Assembly: GCF_014203795.1 (NCBI RefSeq)
Contig: NZ_JACHJU010000003.1
Location: forward strand, 434,001 to 498,000
Reading direction: 5' to 3'
Source: Streptosporangium album
GTDB taxonomy: Bacteria > Actinomycetota > Actinomycetes > Streptosporangiales > Streptosporangiaceae
DNA: 64,000 nt
Positions 54,000-62,756 of the stretch are shown here, in pieces. Position numbers and translations under genes: made by a program. The stretch's first letter is position 1; every line of letters begins with the position of its first letter. Under the pieces are notes generated by a model. That model saw nothing but the letters and a program-made list of their open reading frames with translations, was not told where the DNA came from and ran no database searches.

Positions 54000-55186
54000 C
54001 TATGCCTCCAGCGCGACGAGTCCGGGCAGGGTCTTGCCTTCCAGGTATTCGAGGCTGGCACCGCCACCGGTGGAGATGTGCGAGAACCCGTCCTCGGGAA
54101 GGCCGAGCTTGCGCACGGCCGCGGCCGAGTCACCGCCGCCGACGACCGTGAAGGCCTCCGACCGGATCAACGCCTCGGCGACGGCCCGGGTTCCCCCGGA
54201 GAACGCCTCGAACTCGAAGACGCCCATCGGGCCGTTCCAGAACACCGTCTCGGCGTCGGCCAGCTTGCCCGCGAACAGCTCGCGGGTGCGCGGGCCGATG
54301 TCGAGCCCCTGCCGGTCGGCCGGGATCGCGGTGGCGTCGACCACCTCGTACTCGGCGTCCTCGGCGAACTCCGTGGCCGCCAGCACGTCGACCGGCAGGA
54401 CGAGCTCCACACCGCGCTTGGTCGCCTCGTTGAGGAACTCGCGCACCTGGTCGAGCTGGTCGGCCTGGAGCAGCGACTGGCCCACCTCATAGCCCTGGGC
54501 GGCCAGGAAGGTGTAGGCCATGCCGCCGCCGATGAGCAGCCTGTCGACCTTGGTGAGCAGGTTGCCGATGACGCCGAGCTTGTCGGAGACCTTGGCGCCG
54601 CCGAGCACCACGACGTACGGCCTGGCGAGGTCGTCCGTCAGCTTCTCGAGCACCTTCACCTCGGCCACGACGAGCCTGCCGGCCGCGTGCGGCAGCAGCA
54701 GCGGCATGTCGTAAACGCTGGCGTGCCTGCGGTGCACGGCGCCGAAGCCGTCACCGACGTAGATCTCGGCGAGCGCGGCCAGCCGCTCGGCGAAGGCCCC
54801 GCGCCGGGCGTCGTCCTTGGACTCCTCGCCCGGCTCGAACCGCAGGTTCTCCAGCAGGGCCACCTGGCCGTCCTGGAGTGCCTCCACGACGCCCTGGGCC
54901 GACTCCCCGACCACGTCAGCCGCGAAGGGGACTTCGGCGCCCAGCAGCTCGCTCAGCCGCTTCGCCACGGGGGCCAGCGAATACTTCGGGTTGGGCTCGC
55001 CCTTCGGGCGGCCGAGGTGCGCACAGACGATCACGCGCGCGCCTCTGCCGGCGAGCTCCTTGATCGTGGGGACCGAGGCCCGGATGCGGCCGTCGTCGGT
55101 GATGACGTCCCCATCGAGGGGGACGTTGAGGTCGGCGCGGACAAGGACGCGCCGACCCTTCACGTCGAACTCAGACAGATCCTTCA

Positions 55187-55187
<1 letters not shown>
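54000..55187 (-). CDS. pgk: phosphoglycerate kinase
   Basis: Transfers phosphate from 1,3-bisphosphoglycerate to ADP in glycolysis. A 395-residue two-domain kinase: VLVRADLNVPLDG near the N-terminus, RVIVCAHLGRPKGEP, the hinge/nucleotide part GGAKVSDKLGVIGNLL and GGGDSAAAVRKLG at the C-terminus. Its ATG (55187) shares one base with the gap stop codon (TGATG), so translation of the pair is coupled. Operon with gap upstream and tpiA downstream. Confidence 0.96.
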
Positions 55188-56191
<1,004 letters not shown>

Positions 56192-56557
56192 GGTGCCGAT
56201 CTCCTCGTACGTCGGTGCGCCGGTCCACCGGACCGGCGACTTGGCGGGCTGAAACCTCAACCACGAACCCTATCGGACCCAAATTGGTGTAGACCACTGG
56301 TGGGGTGGGGTGAGTTTTCACTACACCCAGGAGCGCGTATTGCACTATTCAAGTCGAGTGCCCGACACGTCACTTCAGACACCTTCAGCACCCGCAGGAC
56401 CTGCGGTGACACGGAGAAATTCATGGCACACGACCGCGCTGTCTCCGCTCTGTCTCCGCGCGTGGAGTGGACCGCCCCGTCCGCGCCCGGAGCCGGTCAC
56501 GCGAGAAGCCGGGCCCTCCGCGCGGGCTCCCGGCTCCTCGTCCGTCGGTGAGCGGAT
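56192..56557. other. gap upstream region, 366 bases
   Basis: Contains the gap promoter region and the DasR-like palindrome at 56283-56298. A short perfect palindrome (CCGCAGG-A-CCTGCGG, 56392-56406) lies further on, toward the whiA 3' end. No coding frame seen. Confidence 0.5.
56283..56298. promoter_or_regulatory. DasR-like (dre) operator candidate
   Basis: ATTGGTGTAGACCACT differs at two of 16 positions from the dre consensus as I remember it (AGTGGTCTAGACCACT). It is near-palindromic. It lies 92-107 bases upstream of the gap GTG, a normal promoter position. DasR is a GntR/HutC regulator of GlcNAc metabolism in Streptomyces and relatives. Confidence 0.45.
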
Positions 56558-57538
56558 CTACGGTGCCAGCATGTCCACCGTGAGGTTCGCCTCGGTGTTG
56601 GGGATGCCGATGTCCTGGGCGCGCTTGTCGGCCATGGCGAGCAGGCGGCGGATACGTCCGGCGATGGCGTCCTTGGTCAGCGGCGGGTCCGCGAGCTGGC
56701 CCAGCTCCTCCAGGGAGGCCTGCTTGTGCTCGACGCGGAGACGGCCGGCGATCACCAGATGCTCGGGGGCGTCCTCGCCGAGGATCTCAAGGGCGCGCTG
56801 GACCCGGGCCCCCGCGGCGACCGCGGCCCGGGCCGAGCGGCGCAGGTTGGCGTCGTCGAAGTTGGCCAGCCGGTTGGCCGTCGCCCGCACCTCGCGGCGC
56901 ATCCGCCGCTCCTCCCAGGCCAGCACGCTGTCATGGGCGCCCAACCGGGTCAGGAGCGCGCTGATCGCGTCGCCGTCACGGACCACGACCCGGTCGACGC
57001 CGCGGACCTCACGGGCCTTGGCGTGGATCTTCAGTCGCCGGGCGGACCCCACCAGCGCGAGCGCCGCCTCCGGCCCGGGGCAGGTGACCTCCAGCGACAT
57101 GGACCGGCCCGGCTCGGTGAGCGAGCCGTGCGCCAGGAAAGCCCCGCGCCAGGCCGCCTCGGCGTCACAGGTCGCCCCCGCGACGACCTGGCGCGGCAGG
57201 CCACGGACCGGACGGCCGTGGTTGTCTATCAACCCGGTCTGACGGGCCAGGGCCTCGCCGTCACGGTAGACGCGCACCACGTAGCGTGACCCCTTGCGCA
57301 GTCCCGCGGGGGCCAGGACGAGCACCTCCGCCTTGTGGCCGAACACCTCGCCGATGTCCTTGATGAGCCGCCTGGCCGTGACATTGGTGTCCAGCTCCGC
57401 CTCGATCACGATCCGCCCGCCCACCAGGTGCAGTCCGCTCGCGAACCGCAGAAGCGTCGACACCTCGGCCTTACGGCAGCAAGGCTTCAGGACCGGCAGC
57501 CTGCTCAGCTCGTCCTTGACCACACCTGTCATCGCCAT
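56558..57538 (-). CDS. whiA: sporulation transcription regulator WhiA
   Basis: A 326-residue WhiA protein: an N-terminal LAGLIDADG homing-endonuclease-like domain (RGAFLAHGSLTEPG, lacking catalytic acids as in all WhiA) and a C-terminal helix-turn-helix (LRVEHKQASLEELGQLADPP, then LTKDAIAGRIRRLL). It activates developmental and division genes with WhiB during aerial-hypha sporulation, in the nucleoid. It lies in the order whiA-yvcK-rapZ-uvrC that is conserved across actinobacteria and many Firmicutes. A separate gap of 93 bases precedes it after yvcK. Confidence 0.96.
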   Translation of the reverse strand: MAMTGVVKDELSRLPVLKPCCRKAEVSTLLRFASGLHLVGGRIVIEAELDTNVTARRLIKDIGEVFGHKAEVLVLAPAGLRKGSRYVVRVYRDGEALARQTGLIDNHGRPVRGLPRQVVAGATCDAEAAWRGAFLAHGSLTEPGRSMSLEVTCPGPEAALALVGSARRLKIHAKAREVRGVDRVVVRDGDAISALLTRLGAHDSVLAWEERRMRREVRATANRLANFDDANLRRSARAAVAAGARVQRALEILGEDAPEHLVIAGRLRVEHKQASLEELGQLADPPLTKDAIAGRIRRLLAMADKRAQDIGIPNTEANLTVDMLAP

Positions 57539-57631
57539 GTGCGTTCGTCCTCCCCCATACAGACCTCATGCGGCCCGAGATAAACCAGGCTCACAGAAGT
57601 TTCTCGCACTCCTGAGCACCGCTGACCAGGA

Positions 57632-58567
57632 TCAACGCTTCTCACGGAAAATCTCGTCCAGGACGGAGGCAAGACGTTGCGCATCATGCCGCGGCGAGCC
57701 GTCCTCGTCCGCCACGGCGGCCAGAACGAGCCGCCCGCCGAACTCCGTCGCCGCCTTCTCCAGCTCCTCCCGGTCCTCGATCACCCCGACGTCGGCGAGC
57801 ACGACGTCGATCTCCAGGGAGGGCGCGTGCCGACGCAGCACCTCCAGATGCTCCTGGGGGGAGAAGCCGTCGGTCTCCCCCGGCTGCGGCGCCAGGTTCA
57901 GCGCCACCAGGCGGCGCGCCTCGGTGGTGTGCAGGGCATCGGCCAGCTGAGGCACCATGAGATGGGGCAACACGCTGGTGAACCATGAGCCGGGACCGAA
58001 GACCACCCAGTCGGCGTCCAGGACCGCCTGCACCGCCTCGGGGCAGGCGGGCGGATCCTCGGGGACCAGTGAGATCGCCTGGACCCGGCCGGGAGTGAGC
58101 GCGCAGGCCACCTGGCCGCGCACGGTGCTCACCCGGCCGTCCAGCTCGACCTCCGCGGCGATGTCGAGCGGCACCGAGGACATCGGCAGCACCCGTCCGT
58201 GCGCGCCGAGCAGCCGACCGACCCAGTCGAGCCCGGCGACCGTGTCACCGAGCTTCTCCCATAACGCCACGATCAGCAGATTGCCGACCGCGTGCCCGTG
58301 CAGGTCGCCCTCGCTGCGGAAACGGTGCTGGACGACCTCGCTCCAGGTCCGCCCCCACTCGTCGTCGCCGCACAGTGCGGCCAGCGCCATCCGCAGGTCT
58401 CCCGGTGGCAGTACGCCGAGCTCGCGGCGGAGCCGCCCGCTCGATCCCCCGTCGTCGGCCACGGTGACCACCGCCGTCAGCTCGGAGGTGACCCTACGCA
58501 GCGCCGACAGCGACGCGTACAGCCCATGGCCTCCCCCCAGCGCGACGACCTTGAGATCTTCGATCAC
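57632..58567 (-). CDS. yvcK: gluconeogenesis factor YvcK/GlmR family protein
   Basis: A 311-residue YvcK/CofD-like protein. Seen: the nucleotide-sugar-binding opening VVALGGGHGLYASLSALR, the TVADDGGSSGRLRRELGVLPP signature part, and FGPGSWFTSVLPHL. In Bacillus the family binds UDP-GlcNAc and stimulates GlmS; a link to carbon and cell-wall precursor balance is expected. Its ATG (58567) overlaps the rapZ stop by four bases (58564-58567), so rapZ and yvcK are coupled. Confidence 0.93.
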   Translation of the reverse strand: MIEDLKVVALGGGHGLYASLSALRRVTSELTAVVTVADDGGSSGRLRRELGVLPPGDLRMALAALCGDDEWGRTWSEVVQHRFRSEGDLHGHAVGNLLIVALWEKLGDTVAGLDWVGRLLGAHGRVLPMSSVPLDIAAEVELDGRVSTVRGQVACALTPGRVQAISLVPEDPPACPEAVQAVLDADWVVFGPGSWFTSVLPHLMVPQLADALHTTEARRLVALNLAPQPGETDGFSPQEHLEVLRRHAPSLEIDVVLADVGVIEDREELEKAATEFGGRLVLAAVADEDGSPRHDAQRLASVLDEIFREKR

Positions 58568-59436
58568 TCCCGGCCCACATCCCGATGGCTTACCTGCACC
58601 TCCATACCGCCCCGGTCTCGCAACCGGCCGCCGATCTGCTCGGCCATGGCGACACTGCGGTGCTTGCCTCCGGTGCAGCCGACGGCGAGCGTGGCATACC
58701 CCTTGCCCTCACGGGTGTAACCGGTTGCGATGATGCCGACCACCTCCTCGTAGGCGTCCAGGAGCTCCTTCGCGCCCGCCTGGTTGAGAACGTACTCCCG
58801 CACGGGGGCGTCGAGGCCGTTCATCGGGCGGAGCTCCGGGACCCAGTGGGGGTTGGGCAGGAACCGGCAGTCGACGACCAGATCGGCGTCGACGGGCAGG
58901 CCGTACTTGTAGCCGAAGGAGACCACATTGACCCGCAGGCCCGGCCGGTCCTCTCCGCCGAAGAAGGCGACGATCTTGCCGCGGAGCTCGTGGACATTGA
59001 GGTTGGAGGTGTCGATGACGAGGTCGGCGTTTGCCCGGACCTCACGCAGGATGCCGCGCTCGCGGGCGATCCCGTCGACCAGCCTGCCCTCTCCCTGGAG
59101 TGGGTGCGGCCGGCGGACGTTCTCGAACCTGCGGACCAGCTCCTCGTCACTGGCCTCAAGGAACACCACCCGTACGGCGACACCGCGGCCGTCGAGCTCC
59201 TCGATCGCGGCGTTCAGGTCGGTGGTGAAAGCCAGGCTGCGCACGTCGACCACCGCGGCCACCTTGTCGGCGGCCAGTTTGACCCGCCCCGCCTCCTCGG
59301 CCATGGCGAACAGCAGGCCCGGCGGCAGGTTGTCGATGACGAACCAGCCCAGATCCTCCAGTGCCTTGGCCGCGGTGCTCCGTCCCGCCCCCGACATACC
59401 GGTGACGATGACGAACGCGGTCTCTCTTCCTTTCAT
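58564..59436 (-). CDS. rapZ: RapZ family nucleotide-binding protein
   Basis: A 290-residue RapZ/YvcJ protein. N-terminal P-loop variant VTGMSGAGRSTAAKALEDLG (Arg replaces the usual Lys, normal in actinobacteria), a Walker-B-like VVDVRSLAFTTD, and the C-terminal binding domain with YGLPVDADLVVDCRFLPNP and GCTGGKHRSVAMAEQ. In E. coli RapZ controls glmS small RNA decay and senses glucosamine 6-phosphate. The start shares one base with the uvrC stop (59436), and its end overlaps yvcK. Confidence 0.94.
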   Translation of the reverse strand: MKGRETAFVIVTGMSGAGRSTAAKALEDLGWFVIDNLPPGLLFAMAEEAGRVKLAADKVAAVVDVRSLAFTTDLNAAIEELDGRGVAVRVVFLEASDEELVRRFENVRRPHPLQGEGRLVDGIARERGILREVRANADLVIDTSNLNVHELRGKIVAFFGGEDRPGLRVNVVSFGYKYGLPVDADLVVDCRFLPNPHWVPELRPMNGLDAPVREYVLNQAGAKELLDAYEEVVGIIATGYTREGKGYATLAVGCTGGKHRSVAMAEQIGGRLRDRGGMEVQVSHRDVGRE

Positions 59437-61442
59437 CAGCTCTCCCCCTTCAACGCCGACACGATCGTCTCAGCCGTAGCGGGGCCGATCCCGGGAACCT
59501 CGCAGATCTGGGCCGCGGTTGCCTCCCGTAGCCGTTTCACTGATCCGAAATGCTTGATCAGGGCCTGCCTGCGGGCCGGGCCGAGCCCGGGAACCTCGTC
59601 CAGGGCGCTTTCCTTGACGCTCTTCGACCGCTTCGAACGATGGTAGGTGATGGCGAATCGATGAGCCTCGTCACGGACACGCTGCAGGAGGTAAAGAGCC
59701 TCGCTCGACCGAGGAAGGATTACCGGCAGGTCCTCTCCCGGGAGCCAGACCTCCTCCAGTCTCTTGGCCAGGCCGCAGACCGCCACGTCGTCCACGCCCA
59801 GCTCGTCCAGGGCACGCTGGGCGGCCGCCGCCTGGGCGGGGCCGCCGTCCACGACGACCAGGTTGGGGGGGTAGGCGAACTTGCGCGGCCGGCCGGTATC
59901 CGGGTCGAAGCCCGCTCCGGCATGGCCTTCCGCATCGGCTTCCGTGCCCGTTTCCCTACCCGTTTCCGTGCCCGCTTCCGTGCCCGCTTCCGTGCCCGCT
60001 TCCATGGCGGATTCTGTGTCGAGCTCCCCGGTGGCCGAGCGCTCCTCCAGGTAACGCTTGAACCGGCGCGAGATCACCTCGTATATCGAGGCCACGTCAC
60101 CTTCGGTGGAGCGGACGGAGAACCTGCGGTATTCGCTCTTACGGGCCAGGCCGTCCTCGAACACCACCATGGAGGCCACCACGTCGGTGCCCTGGATGTG
60201 AGAGACGTCGTAACACTCGACGCGCAGCGGCACCTGGTCCAGGTCCAGCGCGTCGGCGATCTCCTGCAACGCCTTGCTCCGCGTGGTCAGGTCGCTGGCC
60301 CGCTTGAGCTTGTGCTGCTTCAGCGCCTCCATGGCGTTGCGCCAGACGGTCTCCATCAGCGTCTTTTTGTCTCCACGCTGCGGGACACGGATCTCCACCC
60401 GGGCCCTGCGGTGCTCGCTGAGCAGCTCGGTGACCGCCTCCGCGTCGGGCGGGAGGACGGGCACCAGCACCTCCCTGGGCAGGGCCTCGGGGGTCGCGTC
60501 GCCGTACATCTGCAGCAGGAACTGCTCGACCAGCTCGCCGGGCCCGGCCTCCTCGACCTTGTCGACCACCCATCCGCGCTGGCCCCTGATGCGCCCGCCA
60601 CGGACGTAGAACACCTGGACCGCCGCCTCCAGCGGATCCTCCGCCAGCGCGACCACATCGCAGTCGGTGCCCTCTCCCAGCACCACGGCCTGCTTCTCCA
60701 TCGCCCGCAGCAGCGCCTGGATGTCGTCGCGCAGCCGGGCGGCCCTCTCGTATTCCTGGTCGGCGGCGGCCTGGCGCATCTCACGCTCCAGCCGCTTCAT
60801 GAACCTTCCGGTGTTACCCGCCATGAAGTCGCAGAAGTCGTCGGCCAGCTCCCGGTGCTCGGCGGCGGTGACCTTGCCGACGCAGGGCGCCGAGCACTTG
60901 TCGATGTAACCCAGCAGGCAGGGCCGGCCGATCTGCCCCGCGCGCCTGAACACCCCCGCCGAGCAACTCCTGATCGGGAAAACCCGCAGCAGGAGGTCGA
61001 CCGTCTCTCTGATGGCCCAGGCGTGGGAGTAGGGGCCGAAGTAACGGGTCCCCTTACGCCTGGCGCCCCGCATCACCTGGACTCGGGGGAACTCCTCCCC
61101 CATGGTGACCGCGAGGTAGGGATAGGACTTGTCGTCGCGGTATTTGACGTTGAACCGCGGGTCGTACTGCTTGATCCAGGAGTATTCGAGCTGGAGCGCC
61201 TCGACCTCGGTGCCGACGACCGTCCAGTCGACGTCGACGGCGGTCGTGAGCATGGTCTGGGTGCGCGGGTGGAGGCCGGCGAAGTCGGCGAAGTAGGAAT
61301 TGAGACGCTGGCGCAGGTTCTTGGCCTTGCCCACGTAGATGACCCGGTCATCGGCGTCTCTGAACCGGTAGACGCCGGGTGAATCGGGGATCGACCCCGG
61401 ACTCGGCCGGAAACTCGCCGGACCAACAACAGATCTCACCAC
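59436..61442 (-). CDS. uvrC: excinuclease ABC subunit C
   Basis: A 668-residue UvrC that makes both incisions in nucleotide excision repair with UvrA and UvrB. Seen: N-terminal GIY-YIG nuclease (SPGVYRFRDADDRVIYVGKA), UVR helix region (QEYERAARLRDDIQALL), the RNase-H-like C-terminal nuclease (CYDVSHIQGTDVVASMVVFE, catalytic Asp) and terminal helix-hairpin-helix repeats (GLGPARRQALIKHFGSV). GTG 61442 is the start. A low-complexity insertion of GTEA repeats sits between the UVR and C-terminal parts. It overlaps rapZ. Confidence 0.95.
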   Translation of the reverse strand: MVRSVVGPASFRPSPGSIPDSPGVYRFRDADDRVIYVGKAKNLRQRLNSYFADFAGLHPRTQTMLTTAVDVDWTVVGTEVEALQLEYSWIKQYDPRFNVKYRDDKSYPYLAVTMGEEFPRVQVMRGARRKGTRYFGPYSHAWAIRETVDLLLRVFPIRSCSAGVFRRAGQIGRPCLLGYIDKCSAPCVGKVTAAEHRELADDFCDFMAGNTGRFMKRLEREMRQAAADQEYERAARLRDDIQALLRAMEKQAVVLGEGTDCDVVALAEDPLEAAVQVFYVRGGRIRGQRGWVVDKVEEAGPGELVEQFLLQMYGDATPEALPREVLVPVLPPDAEAVTELLSEHRRARVEIRVPQRGDKKTLMETVWRNAMEALKQHKLKRASDLTTRSKALQEIADALDLDQVPLRVECYDVSHIQGTDVVASMVVFEDGLARKSEYRRFSVRSTEGDVASIYEVISRRFKRYLEERSATGELDTESAMEAGTEAGTEAGTETGRETGTEADAEGHAGAGFDPDTGRPRKFAYPPNLVVVDGGPAQAAAAQRALDELGVDDVAVCGLAKRLEEVWLPGEDLPVILPRSSEALYLLQRVRDEAHRFAITYHRSKRSKSVKESALDEVPGLGPARRQALIKHFGSVKRLREATAAQICEVPGIGPATAETIVSALKGES
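59939..59998 (-). repeat. 12-base tandem repeat inside uvrC
   Basis: Five consecutive 12-base units (CTTCCGTGCCCG and close variants), plus a degenerate sixth. In the minus-strand reading they encode a repeated G-T-E-A/T tetrapeptide in a linker before the C-terminal nuclease. All units are multiples of three, so copy-number change keeps the frame. Confidence 0.8.
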
Positions 61443-61629
61443 ACTGAAAGCCTATCGGCCTTCACCGACAGGAATACTTCGCCGGAAGCCCCTATCCAAC
61501 CCGGCATCTCCATGCGGGGTGGTTCCCGCGCCCGCCCCCGTGGCGTCGGCACGGGAACCGCCCCGCGAGACATGGTCCGCACCGTCGGCGCCGGGTCCGC
61601 CTGCCCCGTGCCGACCCCGCGGGCGGTGC

Positions 61630-62106
61630 TCAGGCCAGGGTGATGGAGTCTCCCTCGACCTTGATCGCCTTCTCGGCCAGAGGCTTGTCAGCCGGACCGT
61701 TGGCGACGGAGCCATCTTCGATCTTGAACTTGCTACCGTGGCACGGGCAGTTGATCGTGCCCTCCGAGACGGAGGCGACATCACACCCTCGATGCGTACA
61801 GACAGAGCTGAAGGCCTTGAACTCTCCGGCCTTCGGCTGGGTCACCACCACTTTGGCATCCTTGAAGACCTTGCCGCCTCCCTCGGGGATGTCCCCGGCC
61901 TTGGCCAGCGCCTTCGCCCCGGAGCCCGCTCCCGAGTCCGACCCCGTGCTCGAACTCGCCGCGGGACCGGACGAGGGTGCCCCGGCCCCCGTCTCCGCGG
62001 CCCCGTCGGCAGCCGGCTCGCCGGAACCGGCACACGCGGTCAACACCGCCACCATCCCGGCACCTCCCGCGCCCAACATCACCGCACGACGCGTCGTATC
62101 AGTCAT
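61630..62106 (-). CDS. Rieske (2Fe-2S) lipoprotein, copy 1
   Basis: A 158-residue exported Rieske protein. The N-terminus has twin-arginine and lipobox-like features (TRRAVMLGAGGAG, then VLTACAG with Cys for lipid attachment), then a Ser/Gly/Ala-rich linker, then a Rieske domain with CTHRGC and CPCHGS, the four cluster ligands. It would sit outside the membrane as an electron carrier; no cytochrome partner is seen. It lies in a tandem pair with copy 2, 140 bases away, both on the minus strand, between uvrC and uvrA. Confidence 0.9.
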   Translation of the reverse strand: MTDTTRRAVMLGAGGAGMVAVLTACAGSGEPAADGAAETGAGAPSSGPAASSSTGSDSGAGSGAKALAKAGDIPEGGGKVFKDAKVVVTQPKAGEFKAFSSVCTHRGCDVASVSEGTINCPCHGSKFKIEDGSVANGPADKPLAEKAIKVEGDSITLA

Positions 62107-62245
62107 GGTCGTCCTCCAGAGTCCTCAGCTTCATCTTCAGTTACGGCTGCACCCCGCTGCCGGTTCAGCATGCCGTACCCCTTGTCGGAGGGCTGTGAAG
62201 AATTACGCCTTCGATGCGCTTATGTCCATGTCAGCGACGGCCGGA

Positions 62246-62671
62246 TCAGGTCATCACGATGCCGTCGCCGTCGACCTTCAGCGCGAACTCGACCAGCGGA
62301 GCCTCGGCCGGGCCCTTGAGGCACTTGCCGGAGTCGGCGGCGAACTCGCTGCCGTGGCAGGGGCAGCGGATGACCCCGTCCGCGACCCGGCCGACCGAGC
62401 AGCCCCTGTGCGGGCAGCTCGCGGTGAACGCCTTGAACACCCCTGCCGAGGGCTGAGTGATCACGATCTTCCATTTGGCGATGACCTTGCCGCCGCCTAC
62501 CGGCACATCTGCCGTCTGGGCGATGACCTTGCCCTTGATGCCCGGCGGCACGACACCGGGACCGGGTTCGCCGCCGGCGCAGCCGGTGAGCGCCGCCCCG
62601 CACGCCACGGCCGCCGTGGCGCCGATCACGTGCCTGCGTGTGGGCATCGTGGAACCTTCACTACTGCTCAT
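62246..62671 (-). CDS. Rieske (2Fe-2S) lipoprotein, copy 2
   Basis: A 141-residue homologue of copy 1. Twin-arginine-like PTRRHVIGA, lipobox LTGCAG, then CPHRGC and CPCHGS as the 2Fe-2S ligands. The linker after the lipobox is much shorter and proline/glycine-rich rather than serine-rich. ATG 62671 is preferred because GAGAAGGG lies 6 bases upstream; a start 10 codons earlier gives an extra region without similarity. The pair probably arose by tandem duplication and diverged in the linker. Confidence 0.9.
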   Translation of the reverse strand: MSSSEGSTMPTRRHVIGATAAVACGAALTGCAGGEPGPGVVPPGIKGKVIAQTADVPVGGGKVIAKWKIVITQPSAGVFKAFTASCPHRGCSVGRVADGVIRCPCHGSEFAADSGKCLKGPAEAPLVEFALKVDGDGIVMT

Positions 62672-62708
62672 CGCGGCCCTTCTCGCAATGTCCCCCGCCA
62701 AAACCGGA

Positions 62709-62737
62709 CTACCGCGTCAAGGGTATTGACGCGGTAG
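62709..62737 (-). terminator. hairpin downstream of uvrA
   Basis: CTACCGCGTCAA (62709-62720) pairs with TTGACGCGGTAG (62726-62737) across a 5-base loop, 19 bases after the uvrA stop; the stem extends by four more pairs beyond one mismatch. It probably ends the uvrA transcript. Confidence 0.7.
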
Positions 62738-62756
62738 CCCGGCTCCCCATCCGGCC

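Noticed and set aside
56392..56406. Short palindrome as a whiA terminator
   Set aside because: The arms leave a one-base loop, so it cannot form a normal hairpin. At most a protein-binding palindrome, with no further support.
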